Under the pieces are notes generated by a model. The model was not told the origin of the DNA, made no database searches, and saw only the letters and a list, made by a program, of their open reading frames with translations. A DNA stretch of 64,000 nt from assembly GCF_025465275.1 (NCBI RefSeq), contig NZ_JAODNK010000072.1, forward strand, positions 1-64,000. The letters are read 5' to 3'. Positions 24,794-34,503 of this stretch are shown one piece after another. Origin of the DNA: Nocardia sp. (GTDB lineage: Bacteria > Actinomycetota > Actinomycetes > Mycobacteriales > Mycobacteriaceae). The translations under genes and the position numbers were made by a program. The stretch's first letter is position 1, and each line of letters starts with the position of its first letter.

Positions 24794-27700
24794 ATGACCC
24801 TTCACCGCTTACACGCCGGAGACGGCTACGAGTACCTGACCAGGCAAGTGGCCAGCGGAGATCGCCTGCGAGATCGCACCCGCGACCTCACCGACTATTA
24901 CACCGAGCACGGCACTCCGCCCGGAATATGGATGGGCCGGGGCGCGGCCGAACTCGGCCTGTCGGGAATGGTGACCGAGGCGCAGATGAAAGCGCTCTTC
25001 GGCGAGGGTTTGAATCCTGACGCCGACACCATCATTGCCACTGCAATAGCGGATGGAAAGACCGTGAAGCAAGCCATCGAGGCCGCGCAGATCGGCCGAA
25101 TGTTCTACGAATTCTCCACCGAACCCTCACCGATTCGCGACATTCTCGACCGCAAGTTGGCCGAGTTCACTTTCGTGCAGCGGCGGCGCCCGGACTGGGA
25201 CGAGCGCACGATCCTGCGCACCGATGCCGCCCGCGAACACCTCACCAGCGTGCTCGGCCGCGCTCCCAGACGCGCCGAGATCGACCACGCACTCGCCGCC
25301 GAGAAAGCCGAGACCCGCAAGGCGGTGGCCGGGTTCGACAACGTGTTCACCCCACAGAAGTCCATCAGCATCCTGTGGGGCCTGGGTTCGGATACGGTGC
25401 GCCGCGAGATCTGGCAGTGCCATCTCGAGGCCGTGCGGGAGGTCCTGGAATTCGCCGAATCCCGGTATGCGGTGACCCGCCGCGGCGCGAACGGGGTCAG
25501 GCAGATCGATGCGACCGGGCTGATCATCGCAGCGTTCACCCACTTCGACAATCGCGCCGGGGACATGAATCCACACACGCATGCGGTGATTTCGGGAAAG
25601 GTTCTCGGCTCCGATGGCAAGTGGTCGGCGTTGGATGCGCGTGCGTTGTACGCGGCGACGGTGTCGCTCTCGTGCCGCTACAACGCGACGATCGTGGGGA
25701 AGTTGAAGCGGCGCATGGGGTTACGGTTCGAGGAACGCACCCGCGGCCGAGGCAAACAACCCGTCCTGGAAGTGGTCGGTGTCGGCGAGGACATGGTCGC
25801 CGAATTCTCCCGTCGCGAGGACATCCTCGCGCGCTTCGAGGACCTCGTCGCCGACTACCGCAGCAGCCACGGTTGCACCCCGAGCAAGGTCACCCAGTAC
25901 AAACTCGCCCAGCAGGCCACTCTGCAAACCCGTGCGGGCAAACCATTACCCAAGGCGCTGCGGCAGATGATCGGCGAATGGGATGCCCGGTTCCGCTGTG
26001 TGTTCGGCCGCGGCCGCAGTGGGCAACAGTTCGTCGATGACCTGCTGTGGGCCCACAACCATCCCGACGCACCCCGACCGTTCGATCCCGACGACGCCAT
26101 TGTCGAGATCGGTGTCGGCCTCGGCGGTGTCGCCGAACTGCTCACCGCCACACCGCTACAGCTGCAGCAAGCAATCACTAACCAACTCGGCCGATTCCAA
26201 TTCAGCACACCCCAGGCCACCGCAGGCGCCGCCCGAACATTGTCGGTGCGGTTTGCATCCGACCCGGAGGAGTCGCTGCTCGACCGCATCGACGCCATAT
26301 GTCTCGTACGGCGCCGCACAATTTACGACCCGGAGGGGATCGCGGTGGAGGTCACCGACACGGTGGGACGGCGCCGCGCCACCTGGACCGAAGCCAATAT
26401 CCGTTCCGCCGTCGAAGACCGGGTCGGACTGTGTGATTTCGTCAGCGATACCGCGCACCGCGCGGCCGTGGAAGCGATCACCGTCGCCGTGCGTGATCAC
26501 CATTCGATTCTCCTGACCATCGACCCGGATCCGGTTCCCGCCGCCATGGCCCGCGCCTCGGGGGAAAGCATCTTCACCGCCACCGGCACCGCCCGCTGGA
26601 CCAGCCGGGCTATCCTGGATGCGGAAACCCGACTCCTGGATGCCGCCCGCACCCCGAGCGCCGTCACCGTTCCCGCCCGAAAAGTCGACGCGGCCATCGC
26701 ACTAATCCAACGCGGTGGTGGACGTGTTCTCAATCCCGGGCAGCGTGTCATCGCGCGTTATCTGTGCACGGCCGCAACGAAATTCGCTGTCGCGATCGGA
26801 CCCGCCGGCAGTGGCAAAACCACCGCCATGGCGGCCGTCGCTGCCACCTGGCGCGAGAGCGGGCGTGATGTTATCGCCCTGGCACCCTCGGCGTCGGCGG
26901 CCCGTCAGCTCTCGGCCAGTCTCGGTGTTCCGGCCCGGACCATCCATAAACTCTTCGCCCAAGCCGACCACGGTGTCCCAACCGGGATCACGCCCGGGGC
27001 GATGCTGCTCGTCGACGAGGCCGCTATGGCCGCCACCTTCGACCTCGATGACCTGCTCGCCCTCGCCGATACCCACGGCGCGATCATCCGGGGCGTCGGC
27101 GATCCCGAACAACTCTCTGCCGTCGAATCCGGCGGCATCATTCGCACGATCGCCCGTGACAACCATTCACCCGAACTCTCAGAACTGGTGCGCTTCGCCG
27201 ACCCGGAAGAGGCCGAAGCAACCCTGGCCGTGCGGGCGGGAAACGCAAATAAGGCGTGGGAGTTCTACGACAGTCATGGCCGCGTCACCCACGGCCTCAG
27301 CGACCAACTTCGCACAGAGATCCTGTCGCGGCACCTCGCCGATGCCGACGCCGGGATCTCCTCGGTCATGATCGCCGCGACCCTTCTCGACGTCGCAGCA
27401 CTCAACGCCGCCGCCCAAACAAGCCACCTCGCCGCCGGTCGCGTCCGCGCCGACAGCGGAGCAATCCTGTTGTCCGACCGCCACACCGGGTACCTCGGCG
27501 ACACCGTCGTCACCCGTCTCAACAAGCCGTTCCTGAAAGTTCTCGGTGGGCGTCGCCATAACACCCAGGTCGATAACGGCGACCTCTGGTCCATCCATGC
27601 CATCCACACCGACGGGTCGATCACCGTCACCGGAATCGACCACCGCGGGCATGTCACCCTGCCAGCGGACTATGTGACCCAACAGGTCGAACTCGGTTAT

Positions 27701-29416
27701 GCCTCGACCATCCACCGTTCCCAGGGCATCACCGTCCGCCACGCTTACACCCTGCTCAACGACACCCTCGGTCGCGCACTTGCCTACGTGGGCCTGACCC
27801 GCGGCACCGACCTCAATCAACTCTTCCTCGCCACCGACGCCCTCATCGACATCTCCGGCGACCAACAACCCGACGACCCGGGGGAGCCCTTCCGTTGCTT
27901 CGCCCGTGTCCTGGCACGCGAGGACGACAACCGCTCCGCGACCGACATCATGCGCGAAGAACAAACCGCCGCCGACCACCGCATTCGCGTCAACTACCAG
28001 CACGCCTACCAACTCCTGGCCGATGCACGCGCCGAGCATCTACTCAACCGAGCACTCCCCGCTGTGTTCCTCCACGAGGCCAAAAACTCGCCAAACTACC
28101 AGGATCTGCTCGACACCATCGCACTCGCCGACGCACATCGACTCGACACCGGCGCACTCGTCACCGCCATCGCTACCAACAACCTCGAAGACCTCGGCGA
28201 ATCACTGGTCACCGCCCGCGACACCGCCGCCCTACTACGCTCACGCGCCGACCGCTGGATCCAACAACGACTCTCACCCATCCCCAACCCGATCACCATT
28301 GCCCCTGTCGAAACCCTCACCACGACAGACTTTTCCGCCATCACGAACCTCATCGCACGACTCAACGCTCTGCCGATCCTGACCACACCTGCCGCACAAC
28401 GCTTCCGCGCCTTGCGCGATGCCCCCTACCCAAGCCCGTTCCTGCCGGTGCCCACACCATGGCGCGGCATCGACACCACACTGCGCGACTACGCACACGA
28501 ACTTCGGCGAAGGCTTCTGGGCCCGAACGCCGACACCACTCTCCCCGACACCGAAAATCGCCAGAATGTACCGCCTGCCTCGCCCGACAATCTCCCGAAC
28601 TCTGACGAAATCGGGCGCCCGGATCTTCCCAGTGCCGTTGCCTGGCACACCGAAAACCTCACTGCGACCAATAATTACGATCCAATCGCGTTTATCGCAC
28701 GGCTCAACTCCGTTGAAACTCTCACCACCGAACCAGGAACCCTGCCGGAAGCCGATACCGATCGCCGGCCTCCACCAGTCAGCGCGGAACGACTGGCGCG
28801 CATGCATTCGGACTACCACGACTACGTCAAACAACTCGCTGACACCCACACCGATCGCGCTCTCTACCTCGCGATGCCTGCGGTCCTGCACCGGCTAGCG
28901 GTGAACTCCCGACACTGGAATGCCCTGCTGGACACCATCGCCCTCGCCGACGCCCACCAGCTCGACACCAACACACTGATCGCAGCCATCACCACCGACA
29001 ACTACAACGACCTGGGCGCCTCCCTGCTCCTCGCCAGCGACCCCGCACGCGAGCTACGCGACCGCGCCGACATATGGATCCACCACCATCTACCCAACAC
29101 CGAACCCACCGACGCAGCCGCATTCCGTGCCCTCACCGACAGCCCCTACCCCGGTCAGTTCCGGCCGATCCCCTACTACCCGGGCCGCGACGAACAACTC
29201 GCCGACTGCGCCAGCGAACTCCGCACACGAATCGACACCGCACAATCGCAACCACGCACCCCAGCCACAACATCCGCAACCACACCCCCGGCCCCGACCC
29301 CGACCACGCCGCCGACCGCACCCGCACCACGTTCACCGGCCCCCCGAAAGACCGCCGCAGACGCGCGCCGTCGCATCAAACCCGCCTCACCCGGTAGACC
29401 CCGCCGCGGCATGTGA
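24794..29416 (+). CDS. MobF-family conjugative relaxase-helicase (TrwC/TraI type)
   Basis: A 1540-aa protein. The relaxase domain starts MTLHRLHAGDGYEYLTRQV with candidate catalytic Tyr12/Tyr14, then DYYTEHGTPPGIWMG near residue 34, and the His triad HFDNRAGDMNPHTHAVI near residue 250. The superfamily 1 helicase has Walker A GPAGSGKT near residue 670, Walker B LLVDEAA near 738, GDPEQLSAVESGG, and the RecD-like STIHRSQG near 970. The C-terminal third carries two copies of a helical module, each with LLDTIALADAH. ATG 24794 gives the usual family start; the frame is open further upstream through A+T-rich DNA. It nicks oriT and unwinds the transferred strand. Confidence 0.95.
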   Translation: MTLHRLHAGDGYEYLTRQVASGDRLRDRTRDLTDYYTEHGTPPGIWMGRGAAELGLSGMVTEAQMKALFGEGLNPDADTIIATAIADGKTVKQAIEAAQIGRMFYEFSTEPSPIRDILDRKLAEFTFVQRRRPDWDERTILRTDAAREHLTSVLGRAPRRAEIDHALAAEKAETRKAVAGFDNVFTPQKSISILWGLGSDTVRREIWQCHLEAVREVLEFAESRYAVTRRGANGVRQIDATGLIIAAFTHFDNRAGDMNPHTHAVISGKVLGSDGKWSALDARALYAATVSLSCRYNATIVGKLKRRMGLRFEERTRGRGKQPVLEVVGVGEDMVAEFSRREDILARFEDLVADYRSSHGCTPSKVTQYKLAQQATLQTRAGKPLPKALRQMIGEWDARFRCVFGRGRSGQQFVDDLLWAHNHPDAPRPFDPDDAIVEIGVGLGGVAELLTATPLQLQQAITNQLGRFQFSTPQATAGAARTLSVRFASDPEESLLDRIDAICLVRRRTIYDPEGIAVEVTDTVGRRRATWTEANIRSAVEDRVGLCDFVSDTAHRAAVEAITVAVRDHHSILLTIDPDPVPAAMARASGESIFTATGTARWTSRAILDAETRLLDAARTPSAVTVPARKVDAAIALIQRGGGRVLNPGQRVIARYLCTAATKFAVAIGPAGSGKTTAMAAVAATWRESGRDVIALAPSASAARQLSASLGVPARTIHKLFAQADHGVPTGITPGAMLLVDEAAMAATFDLDDLLALADTHGAIIRGVGDPEQLSAVESGGIIRTIARDNHSPELSELVRFADPEEAEATLAVRAGNANKAWEFYDSHGRVTHGLSDQLRTEILSRHLADADAGISSVMIAATLLDVAALNAAAQTSHLAAGRVRADSGAILLSDRHTGYLGDTVVTRLNKPFLKVLGGRRHNTQVDNGDLWSIHAIHTDGSITVTGIDHRGHVTLPADYVTQQVELGYASTIHRSQGITVRHAYTLLNDTLGRALAYVGLTRGTDLNQLFLATDALIDISGDQQPDDPGEPFRCFARVLAREDDNRSATDIMREEQTAADHRIRVNYQHAYQLLADARAEHLLNRALPAVFLHEAKNSPNYQDLLDTIALADAHRLDTGALVTAIATNNLEDLGESLVTARDTAALLRSRADRWIQQRLSPIPNPITIAPVETLTTTDFSAITNLIARLNALPILTTPAAQRFRALRDAPYPSPFLPVPTPWRGIDTTLRDYAHELRRRLLGPNADTTLPDTENRQNVPPASPDNLPNSDEIGRPDLPSAVAWHTENLTATNNYDPIAFIARLNSVETLTTEPGTLPEADTDRRPPPVSAERLARMHSDYHDYVKQLADTHTDRALYLAMPAVLHRLAVNSRHWNALLDTIALADAHQLDTNTLIAAITTDNYNDLGASLLLASDPARELRDRADIWIHHHLPNTEPTDAAAFRALTDSPYPGQFRPIPYYPGRDEQLADCASELRTRIDTAQSQPRTPATTSATTPPAPTPTTPPTAPAPRSPAPRKTAADARRRIKPASPGRPRRGM

Positions 29417-29491
29417 TGCCACCGATCCCATTGAAGTTTGCAGAGAAATTGCCACAATGGGATTGAGGTGAGGTTCCTGCGAGGAGGCACC

Positions 29492-30667
29492 ATGGGTGAA
29501 CCCGCTGGGGATGAGGTCTGGCGCCAAATACACGATGACCTGCTTGAGCAACACCGGCGCCGCGCCGCCGCTGATCCTGAGCAGCACCCGCTGATACAGC
29601 CGGCAATCGGAGCCACCGAGCAACAGCTTCGCGACGCCGAGAACCGGCTCGGTTTCCGATTGGACCCGCAGTATCGCGAATTCCTGTCGATCGCCAACGG
29701 CTGGGACCGATACGACTTCTACAATGACCTTCTCGGAACCGGTGACCTGGGCATCGGGCCACGCTGGGACGAAGCAGTCGAATCACTGCACTGGTTTGTC
29801 GATGACATCGGACCCGAAACCGCACGAAATCTCGCAATACCCGACGACTACGCCAGCAGCTACCTGCCGATCGCCGACCGCCTGTGCATGCTCCTGCGGG
29901 ACACTTCCCAAGGCCCGGCCGGATCCATCTTCTCCCTCTTCATTGACTTTGGCGGCATCTGGCCGGACTTGTACTCCTATCTGGTGGCAGAGCTAGGCCA
30001 GATCGTCTATTTCACCGATCAGGCGGTGTTCGGGCCCCATTCGGAGACTTGGGGACGCGACATCCGCATCGATCCGCCCAGCTTCAGTGACATCATCACC
30101 AGGATCATCGACCTGAGCGACGCCGCGTACCCCGGCCAGCCCGTGCAGCCGAATCCCGGCGCAGCCCGCGCCTCCCTCGACGCACTCGATGCCGACCTCG
30201 CTGGCGCCTTGCATCCCGAACATCGGGAACTTCTGTCGATCACCGACGGACTCTGCACCCCGGAACCGATGCTCGGCCATGTCCTGTCCGTCGACGACAT
30301 CCGCGAGGGCACCCACTGGCACAACGCCCTCACTCGCGCCCAAACCATCGAAGACGACTACTTCGGTTACCTCGCCGAACAAGCAGCCCGCGAAGGTGAC
30401 CGACCCCCACCTCCGAAACCTCCTGTCCGCGAACGCATACTCCAGTTACCCATTGTCCCTTTCTCCGTATATGACGGGCGCGTCTATGGAATCGACACCC
30501 GCACCGGCAAGGTCCGCGCACTGCTCGACGATGCCTTCATCCCCGGAGCTTTCCCCGCCTACGCCATCTCGTTCGGAAATGTCCGCGAACACCTGCTCAC
30601 CGTCTGCGATCACCTCCGGGGCCTGGGCATCACAAATCGTGCATCAAACACCGAACGAGATGCATGA
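29492..30667 (+). CDS. SMI1/KNR4 family protein
   Basis: A 391-aa protein with an N-terminal SUKH (SMI1/KNR4) domain: IGATEQQLRDAENRLGFRLDPQYREFLSIANGWDRYD (continuous) has the L-G-x-x-L-x-x-x-Y-x-x-F-L-x-x-x-N-G pattern. A second, weaker SUKH-like unit near residues 205-290 repeats LHPEHRELLSITDG. SUKH proteins are best known as immunity proteins to polymorphic toxins. No toxin gene is next to it. ATG 29492 has GAGGAGG upstream. It is the first cargo gene after the relaxase and may protect against a toxin encoded elsewhere or act in defence. Confidence 0.82.
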   Translation: MGEPAGDEVWRQIHDDLLEQHRRRAAADPEQHPLIQPAIGATEQQLRDAENRLGFRLDPQYREFLSIANGWDRYDFYNDLLGTGDLGIGPRWDEAVESLHWFVDDIGPETARNLAIPDDYASSYLPIADRLCMLLRDTSQGPAGSIFSLFIDFGGIWPDLYSYLVAELGQIVYFTDQAVFGPHSETWGRDIRIDPPSFSDIITRIIDLSDAAYPGQPVQPNPGAARASLDALDADLAGALHPEHRELLSITDGLCTPEPMLGHVLSVDDIREGTHWHNALTRAQTIEDDYFGYLAEQAAREGDRPPPPKPPVRERILQLPIVPFSVYDGRVYGIDTRTGKVRALLDDAFIPGAFPAYAISFGNVREHLLTVCDHLRGLGITNRASNTERDA

Positions 30668-30702
30668 TCTTGGAGCAATCCCACGAGTCACGACCAACAC
30701 GC

Positions 30703-30837
30703 TCACCGGCGCGTCTCCGGCAACAGGACGCTGTCGAGCTTGCGGAGGAATCGCAGCAGGTGTGGGTCGGTGGCTGGCAGGCCGTACGGGTCCAGGTCCC
30801 ACCACCGGCCACCGTCGCGCGGAACACGCCGTCGGCG
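30703..30837 (-). pseudogene. C-terminal fragment of an unknown gene
   Basis: A 44-codon leftward frame without a usable start has about 80% G/C at third positions and reads GRWWDLDPYGLPATDPHLLR and then FLRKLDSVLLPETRR before TGA. This looks like the end of a real gene whose 5' part is gone. The parent is not recognised. Confidence 0.3.
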
Positions 30838-30929
30838 CTATGACGGGAGGACGCCTCATCGTTTGGGCGGGCCCCTGAAACCTGGGTTCCACTCGGCACA
30901 CCGACCGCGCCGAACCTCGACAATGCTGT

Positions 30930-32297
30930 TCACTGCCGCGCCAGGTCGGCACGGTTCGCGGCGGGGCTGGAGCCGAGTCTCTTGGAGGCGCGCAGTGATG
31001 TCTGTGCGTCGTCGAGTTCCGTCTGTGTCGCCTCTTCCAGCTGCTGCAGGTTGCACAGCACACGCTGCCACAGAGGTTCGCTCATTCTTCGGGCGATCCA
31101 TCGCTGGTCGCGCTGCTGTCGGCCCTGTGCGATTGCGGACCTGATCACGGTTCCTGTGCCGAGGAAGAACACAAACAGCATGATGGTCGAAGCGGCTCGC
31201 CCCTGCCCGTAGACCACGGTGACAAGAACAAAAAAGCCCACTTCTAAACTCCGTACGCCGACGGTTGTCCAGCGTCGGCCATTCGCTGGCCAGCTCGTAC
31301 GGTTCGCTGACCACCTCTGTGCGGTATTCGCGCCCATTGCGCACGCCGTAATGCCCGCGGTGAGCGACAACATGACTACGAGCCCGATCATCTTCGGCCA
31401 GGTCATGAGGTGCTCCCGGGTAAGCGCGTCGGCGCCTTCGCCGATGACTGCAGTGGCAAGGGCTACCGGCAATCCGAGGACGGTTCCACCTGTCAGGCCG
31501 CGCACGATCAGCGTGCTAGTCGAGGGCTTGGCTACTTTGCCCGAGTCTTTGTCAATGAGTGTGGGAACTGCGATTTCGGTACGGCGGGTATCAATCGTCT
31601 TCAATCGGGCACGATAGTTTCGGATGGCGGCTGCGTCGGTGATGGGGTTGCGTTCCTGGCGGATTGCGGTGACGAGAAGGACTGCCAGGAACGTGATCAT
31701 TGCTGCGGCGATATTCGGGCCGACGCTGTCGTGGGTCAGTGGACCTGCCCAGCACAACACGGCGGCCACCACGGCGGCCGTGGCGGCCGCGTTGGCCGCC
31801 AGCTCCAGATGGAGTCGCCATGTGTGAGATATGACCTGGTCACGAGTGGTCAGCAGGTTCGACTTGCCGGCGGCTAACGCCACGGTGAGGCTTCCGCACA
31901 AGGCGAGCATCACGGCGTTGAACGTAACGGTCTGACTACCCGAGAACCGGCCGCCGAGGGCCGTCCACGCCAAGGGAACCCACACCCAGAATTGCGTTGG
32001 CAGCGTGACTTGTCGGACTGTGCTCGGAACCGCGAAAAGCCAAGCGGCCAGCAGCGCAGTGAGCACCAGCGACGCCGCGGTTCCAGCGATAGCCTGCAGT
32101 TGCGCCCGACCTTGCGCCTGCATCCGAGCGATAATCTGATTGGCCACCTTCTCATCGATGTCCTCCGGGTCAGGCGACGGTGCCGGTACCTGGCTGAAGG
32201 CAGGTATTGCTGTCGCAGTCACCCGCGTACGCCGTGCGATCGAAACCGCAACCCCGGCCACCGCGACCGCGCCCGCCCACCGCATCGCAGAACTCAT
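30930..32297 (-). CDS. polytopic membrane protein with cytoplasmic coiled-coil tail
   Basis: A 455-aa membrane protein with about nine hydrophobic segments, for example SLVLTALLAAWLFAVP, TVTFNAVMLALCGSLTVALA, AAMITFLAVLLVTAI, IGLVVMLSLTAGITACAMG and LEVGFFVLVTVVYG. Soluble loops are basic. The last 70 residues form a charged helix with QQLEEATQTELDDAQTSLRA. ATG 32297 follows GGGGTGGG and is preferred over GTG 32306. No transporter signature is visible. Located between the SMI1 gene and the metabolic cargo; function unknown. Confidence 0.7.
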   Translation of the reverse strand: MSSAMRWAGAVAVAGVAVSIARRTRVTATAIPAFSQVPAPSPDPEDIDEKVANQIIARMQAQGRAQLQAIAGTAASLVLTALLAAWLFAVPSTVRQVTLPTQFWVWVPLAWTALGGRFSGSQTVTFNAVMLALCGSLTVALAAGKSNLLTTRDQVISHTWRLHLELAANAAATAAVVAAVLCWAGPLTHDSVGPNIAAAMITFLAVLLVTAIRQERNPITDAAAIRNYRARLKTIDTRRTEIAVPTLIDKDSGKVAKPSTSTLIVRGLTGGTVLGLPVALATAVIGEGADALTREHLMTWPKMIGLVVMLSLTAGITACAMGANTAQRWSANRTSWPANGRRWTTVGVRSLEVGFFVLVTVVYGQGRAASTIMLFVFFLGTGTVIRSAIAQGRQQRDQRWIARRMSEPLWQRVLCNLQQLEEATQTELDDAQTSLRASKRLGSSPAANRADLARQ

Positions 32298-32430
32298 CAA
32301 TCCCACCCCTGAATTCCGATTTCCGTCCGATCTTCTGGACCTGAAGATCCACGCCGTGCGAGAGCATGCATGTGATTTACGCGACCCGCAACCGGTTTGG
32401 CGAACGGCGCAGTCGCCGCCAGTCCACCAG

Positions 32431-33483
32431 CTATCGCCGCCGAGTCACGGTTCGATCGGCGGCGCTGAATCCCTGCTCCAGAATCCTGAGTGCCTCGAGC
32501 GCGTCGTGGGGATCAACCGGGACCGACGTGCCGTCGCAGAGGGCGTCGGCCATCGCGCGATAGAACGCAGGGTAGTCGCCGGGCTCGGTGGGAATCCGAC
32601 AGGTATCGCCGTCTGTCCCTAACTGGCCCCAACAGTCGGGTTCGACTGTGCCCCAGGAATGTTCACTATTTGGGCGTCGGCCGGCGCGCAGAGCCGCTTC
32701 CTGTGGGTCGAAACCGTGTAGGACGAAGGAGGCTTCGGATCCCAAAACACGGAAGCGGGGGCCTATCTGTGCTGATACTGCGCTCATCCACAAATGAGAC
32801 CGGACGCCTGAAGCGTGGGTGAGGGCAAGGAACGCGTCGTCATCGGCCTGCACTCCGGCACGTCGGCGGTCGAGTTCGCAGTAGACATCAGTGACCGCGC
32901 CGAACAGGGTCAGCACCTGGTCGACGAGGTGGCTGCCGAGGTCGTAGAGATAGCCGGCGCCGTCGGCGGCTGAACCGAGCTCACGCCAGCCGCCTTTGCC
33001 CACTGGTCGCCACCGCTCGATCCGCGACTCGAATCGCCGTACCTTCCCCAAGCGGCCGTTCGCCATCAAGGTTTGGACGGTGCGGAAGTCGCCGTCCCAC
33101 CGTCGGTTCTGGAACACCGACAACGCCACCCCACGCCGATCGGCCGCAGCGATGACCTGCTCGGCCTCGGCCGAGGTGACGGTGAACGGTTTGTCCACCA
33201 CTACCGATATCCCGGCCTCGATCGCCGCCAGCGCGATCGAGGCATGGGTTCGATTGGGTGTCGCGATCACGACCAGATCGATTCCGGAGAGATCAGCGAA
33301 CAACTGCCCGGCTGAGGCGAGGACCCGTACCCCCGGATGTTCCCGGCGCGCCTGTTCGGCGCGTTCGGCCGACGAGGTGACTACCACGTCCAAGCGCATG
33401 CGTGGTTCGGCGGCGATCAGTGGTGCATGGAACACTGACCCGGCCAGCCCGTATCCCACCACTGCCACTCGAAGTTCCGCCAT
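32431..33483 (-). CDS. Gfo/Idh/MocA family oxidoreductase
   Basis: A 350-aa NAD(P)-dependent oxidoreductase. The N-terminal Rossmann fold has VAVVGYGLAGSVFHAPL (G-x-G-x-x-G), then VVIATPNRTH and VVDKPFTVTSAEAEQVI, with the family's (E/D)-K-P motif. The C-terminal domain includes FESRIERWRP and LYDLGSHLVDQVLTLFG, where D-x-G-x-H-x-x-D supplies the catalytic His/Asp. Such enzymes oxidise or reduce sugars, inositols and related polyols. It is the last gene of a leftward set with the inositol monophosphatase-like gene, which makes a cyclitol or sugar-phosphate route plausible (inference). ATG 33483 lies inside a longer open frame. Confidence 0.9.
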   Translation of the reverse strand: MAELRVAVVGYGLAGSVFHAPLIAAEPRMRLDVVVTSSAERAEQARREHPGVRVLASAGQLFADLSGIDLVVIATPNRTHASIALAAIEAGISVVVDKPFTVTSAEAEQVIAAADRRGVALSVFQNRRWDGDFRTVQTLMANGRLGKVRRFESRIERWRPVGKGGWRELGSAADGAGYLYDLGSHLVDQVLTLFGAVTDVYCELDRRRAGVQADDDAFLALTHASGVRSHLWMSAVSAQIGPRFRVLGSEASFVLHGFDPQEAALRAGRRPNSEHSWGTVEPDCWGQLGTDGDTCRIPTEPGDYPAFYRAMADALCDGTSVPVDPHDALEALRILEQGFSAADRTVTRRR

Positions 33484-33551
33484 ATCACTCCCCTTACACC
33501 GATGATCCGGCTTTTCCGCAGCCACAACCCGACCATGCCGGACACTGTGAT

Positions 33552-34481
33552 TCACGTATGCAACGTGTACTGAATTTCGCGAGCCAGGTTGTCGTTTCCG
33601 GCGGCAATGAACTTCTGACGCGTGTTCATGGCTTTGTTGATGTCGGACATCGAGTTCAAACGGTAGTCCAGTGGGATATCTCTGCCGTCGAGGTCAGTCA
33701 CGATACCGCCTGCGGCGTGCAGGATGTAGTGCCCTGGCGAAAGGTCCCAGATTGCAAAACCTTTGGCGAATTCGATCATGGCATCGGAGAATCCGGCCGC
33801 GACGTGACATAAGCCGATCGAGCCGAAATCAACACCGATACGCCCGTTCGATTTTCCGTTCCCGGCCGGAGCGCTCAACGCTTTCAGAAATTCTTGCTGC
33901 CCGGCCAATGGCTGGAATCGTTGGGCAGGTCGCATGAGGTAGTTGGTGACCAATGCGTCCGACAGTGAGGCTTGCGATGGCCGGTCGAGAGCGTATCGGG
34001 CACCGTCTGCGGTGATCATGAGTGCTCGGTCGTTTCCGGCGTCGTCCATGGCCGCGAGGTAGATCTGGATGTGGTGAAAGATGTCGCCGACCACCGCAGC
34101 GACGGGCCGCGCCAGAGCACGTGAGTAGATCAGGACGTGGGTGTATCCGTACAGGCCGCGTACGGCCAGCTCGCTGGTGTCGAGCGGGTCGACCAGCACA
34201 CACAGGTCGGGGTCCGGGTCGGGGCCGATAACCTCGGGATCGGCTTCCTCAGAGGCGTAGACGAACGAGGGGATCTTTTGTGCCAGTAGCTCTTTGTAGC
34301 GGTGGTGCATCCACAGGTCGTAGTCGGACAGGAAGTTGTCGCTGTGGCGCAGGTTCTCGTTCTCTGCCCGGTGACCGGTCAGGGCGGCGTCGATCAGGCG
34401 GGGGCGGATTTCGGTGATCATCTGGCGCACCAAGTCGGCGATGTGGTGTGCCAGTTCGGTGTTCGTTGCCCCAGTGGTCAT
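33552..34481 (-). CDS. inositol monophosphatase family protein
   Basis: A 309-aa protein of the IMPase/FBPase/CysQ superfamily. The first metal-binding motif is ASEEAD near residue 77, then VDPLDTSE near residue 98 (normally D-P-(I/L)-D-G-T) and WDLSPGHYILHAAGGIVTDLDG near residue 245, the closing metal and substrate motif. The Ser-Glu after DPLDT replaces the usual Gly-Thr, so substrate specificity may differ. Candidates are inositol phosphate, a sugar phosphate or phosphoadenosine phosphate. ATG 34481 follows AAAGGTGA, 22 bp after the regulator gene, so it is probably in one operon with it. Confidence 0.85.
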   Translation of the reverse strand: MTTGATNTELAHHIADLVRQMITEIRPRLIDAALTGHRAENENLRHSDNFLSDYDLWMHHRYKELLAQKIPSFVYASEEADPEVIGPDPDPDLCVLVDPLDTSELAVRGLYGYTHVLIYSRALARPVAAVVGDIFHHIQIYLAAMDDAGNDRALMITADGARYALDRPSQASLSDALVTNYLMRPAQRFQPLAGQQEFLKALSAPAGNGKSNGRIGVDFGSIGLCHVAAGFSDAMIEFAKGFAIWDLSPGHYILHAAGGIVTDLDGRDIPLDYRLNSMSDINKAMNTRQKFIAAGNDNLAREIQYTLHT

Positions 34482-34503
34482 TGCGGGTCACCTTTCGACT
34501 GTG

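Noticed and set aside
30644..31063. Leftward 139-aa frame over the SMI1/membrane-gene gap
   Set aside because: Mostly antisense or out of frame with the coding-like fragment at 30703-30837 and with the membrane gene; no domain.
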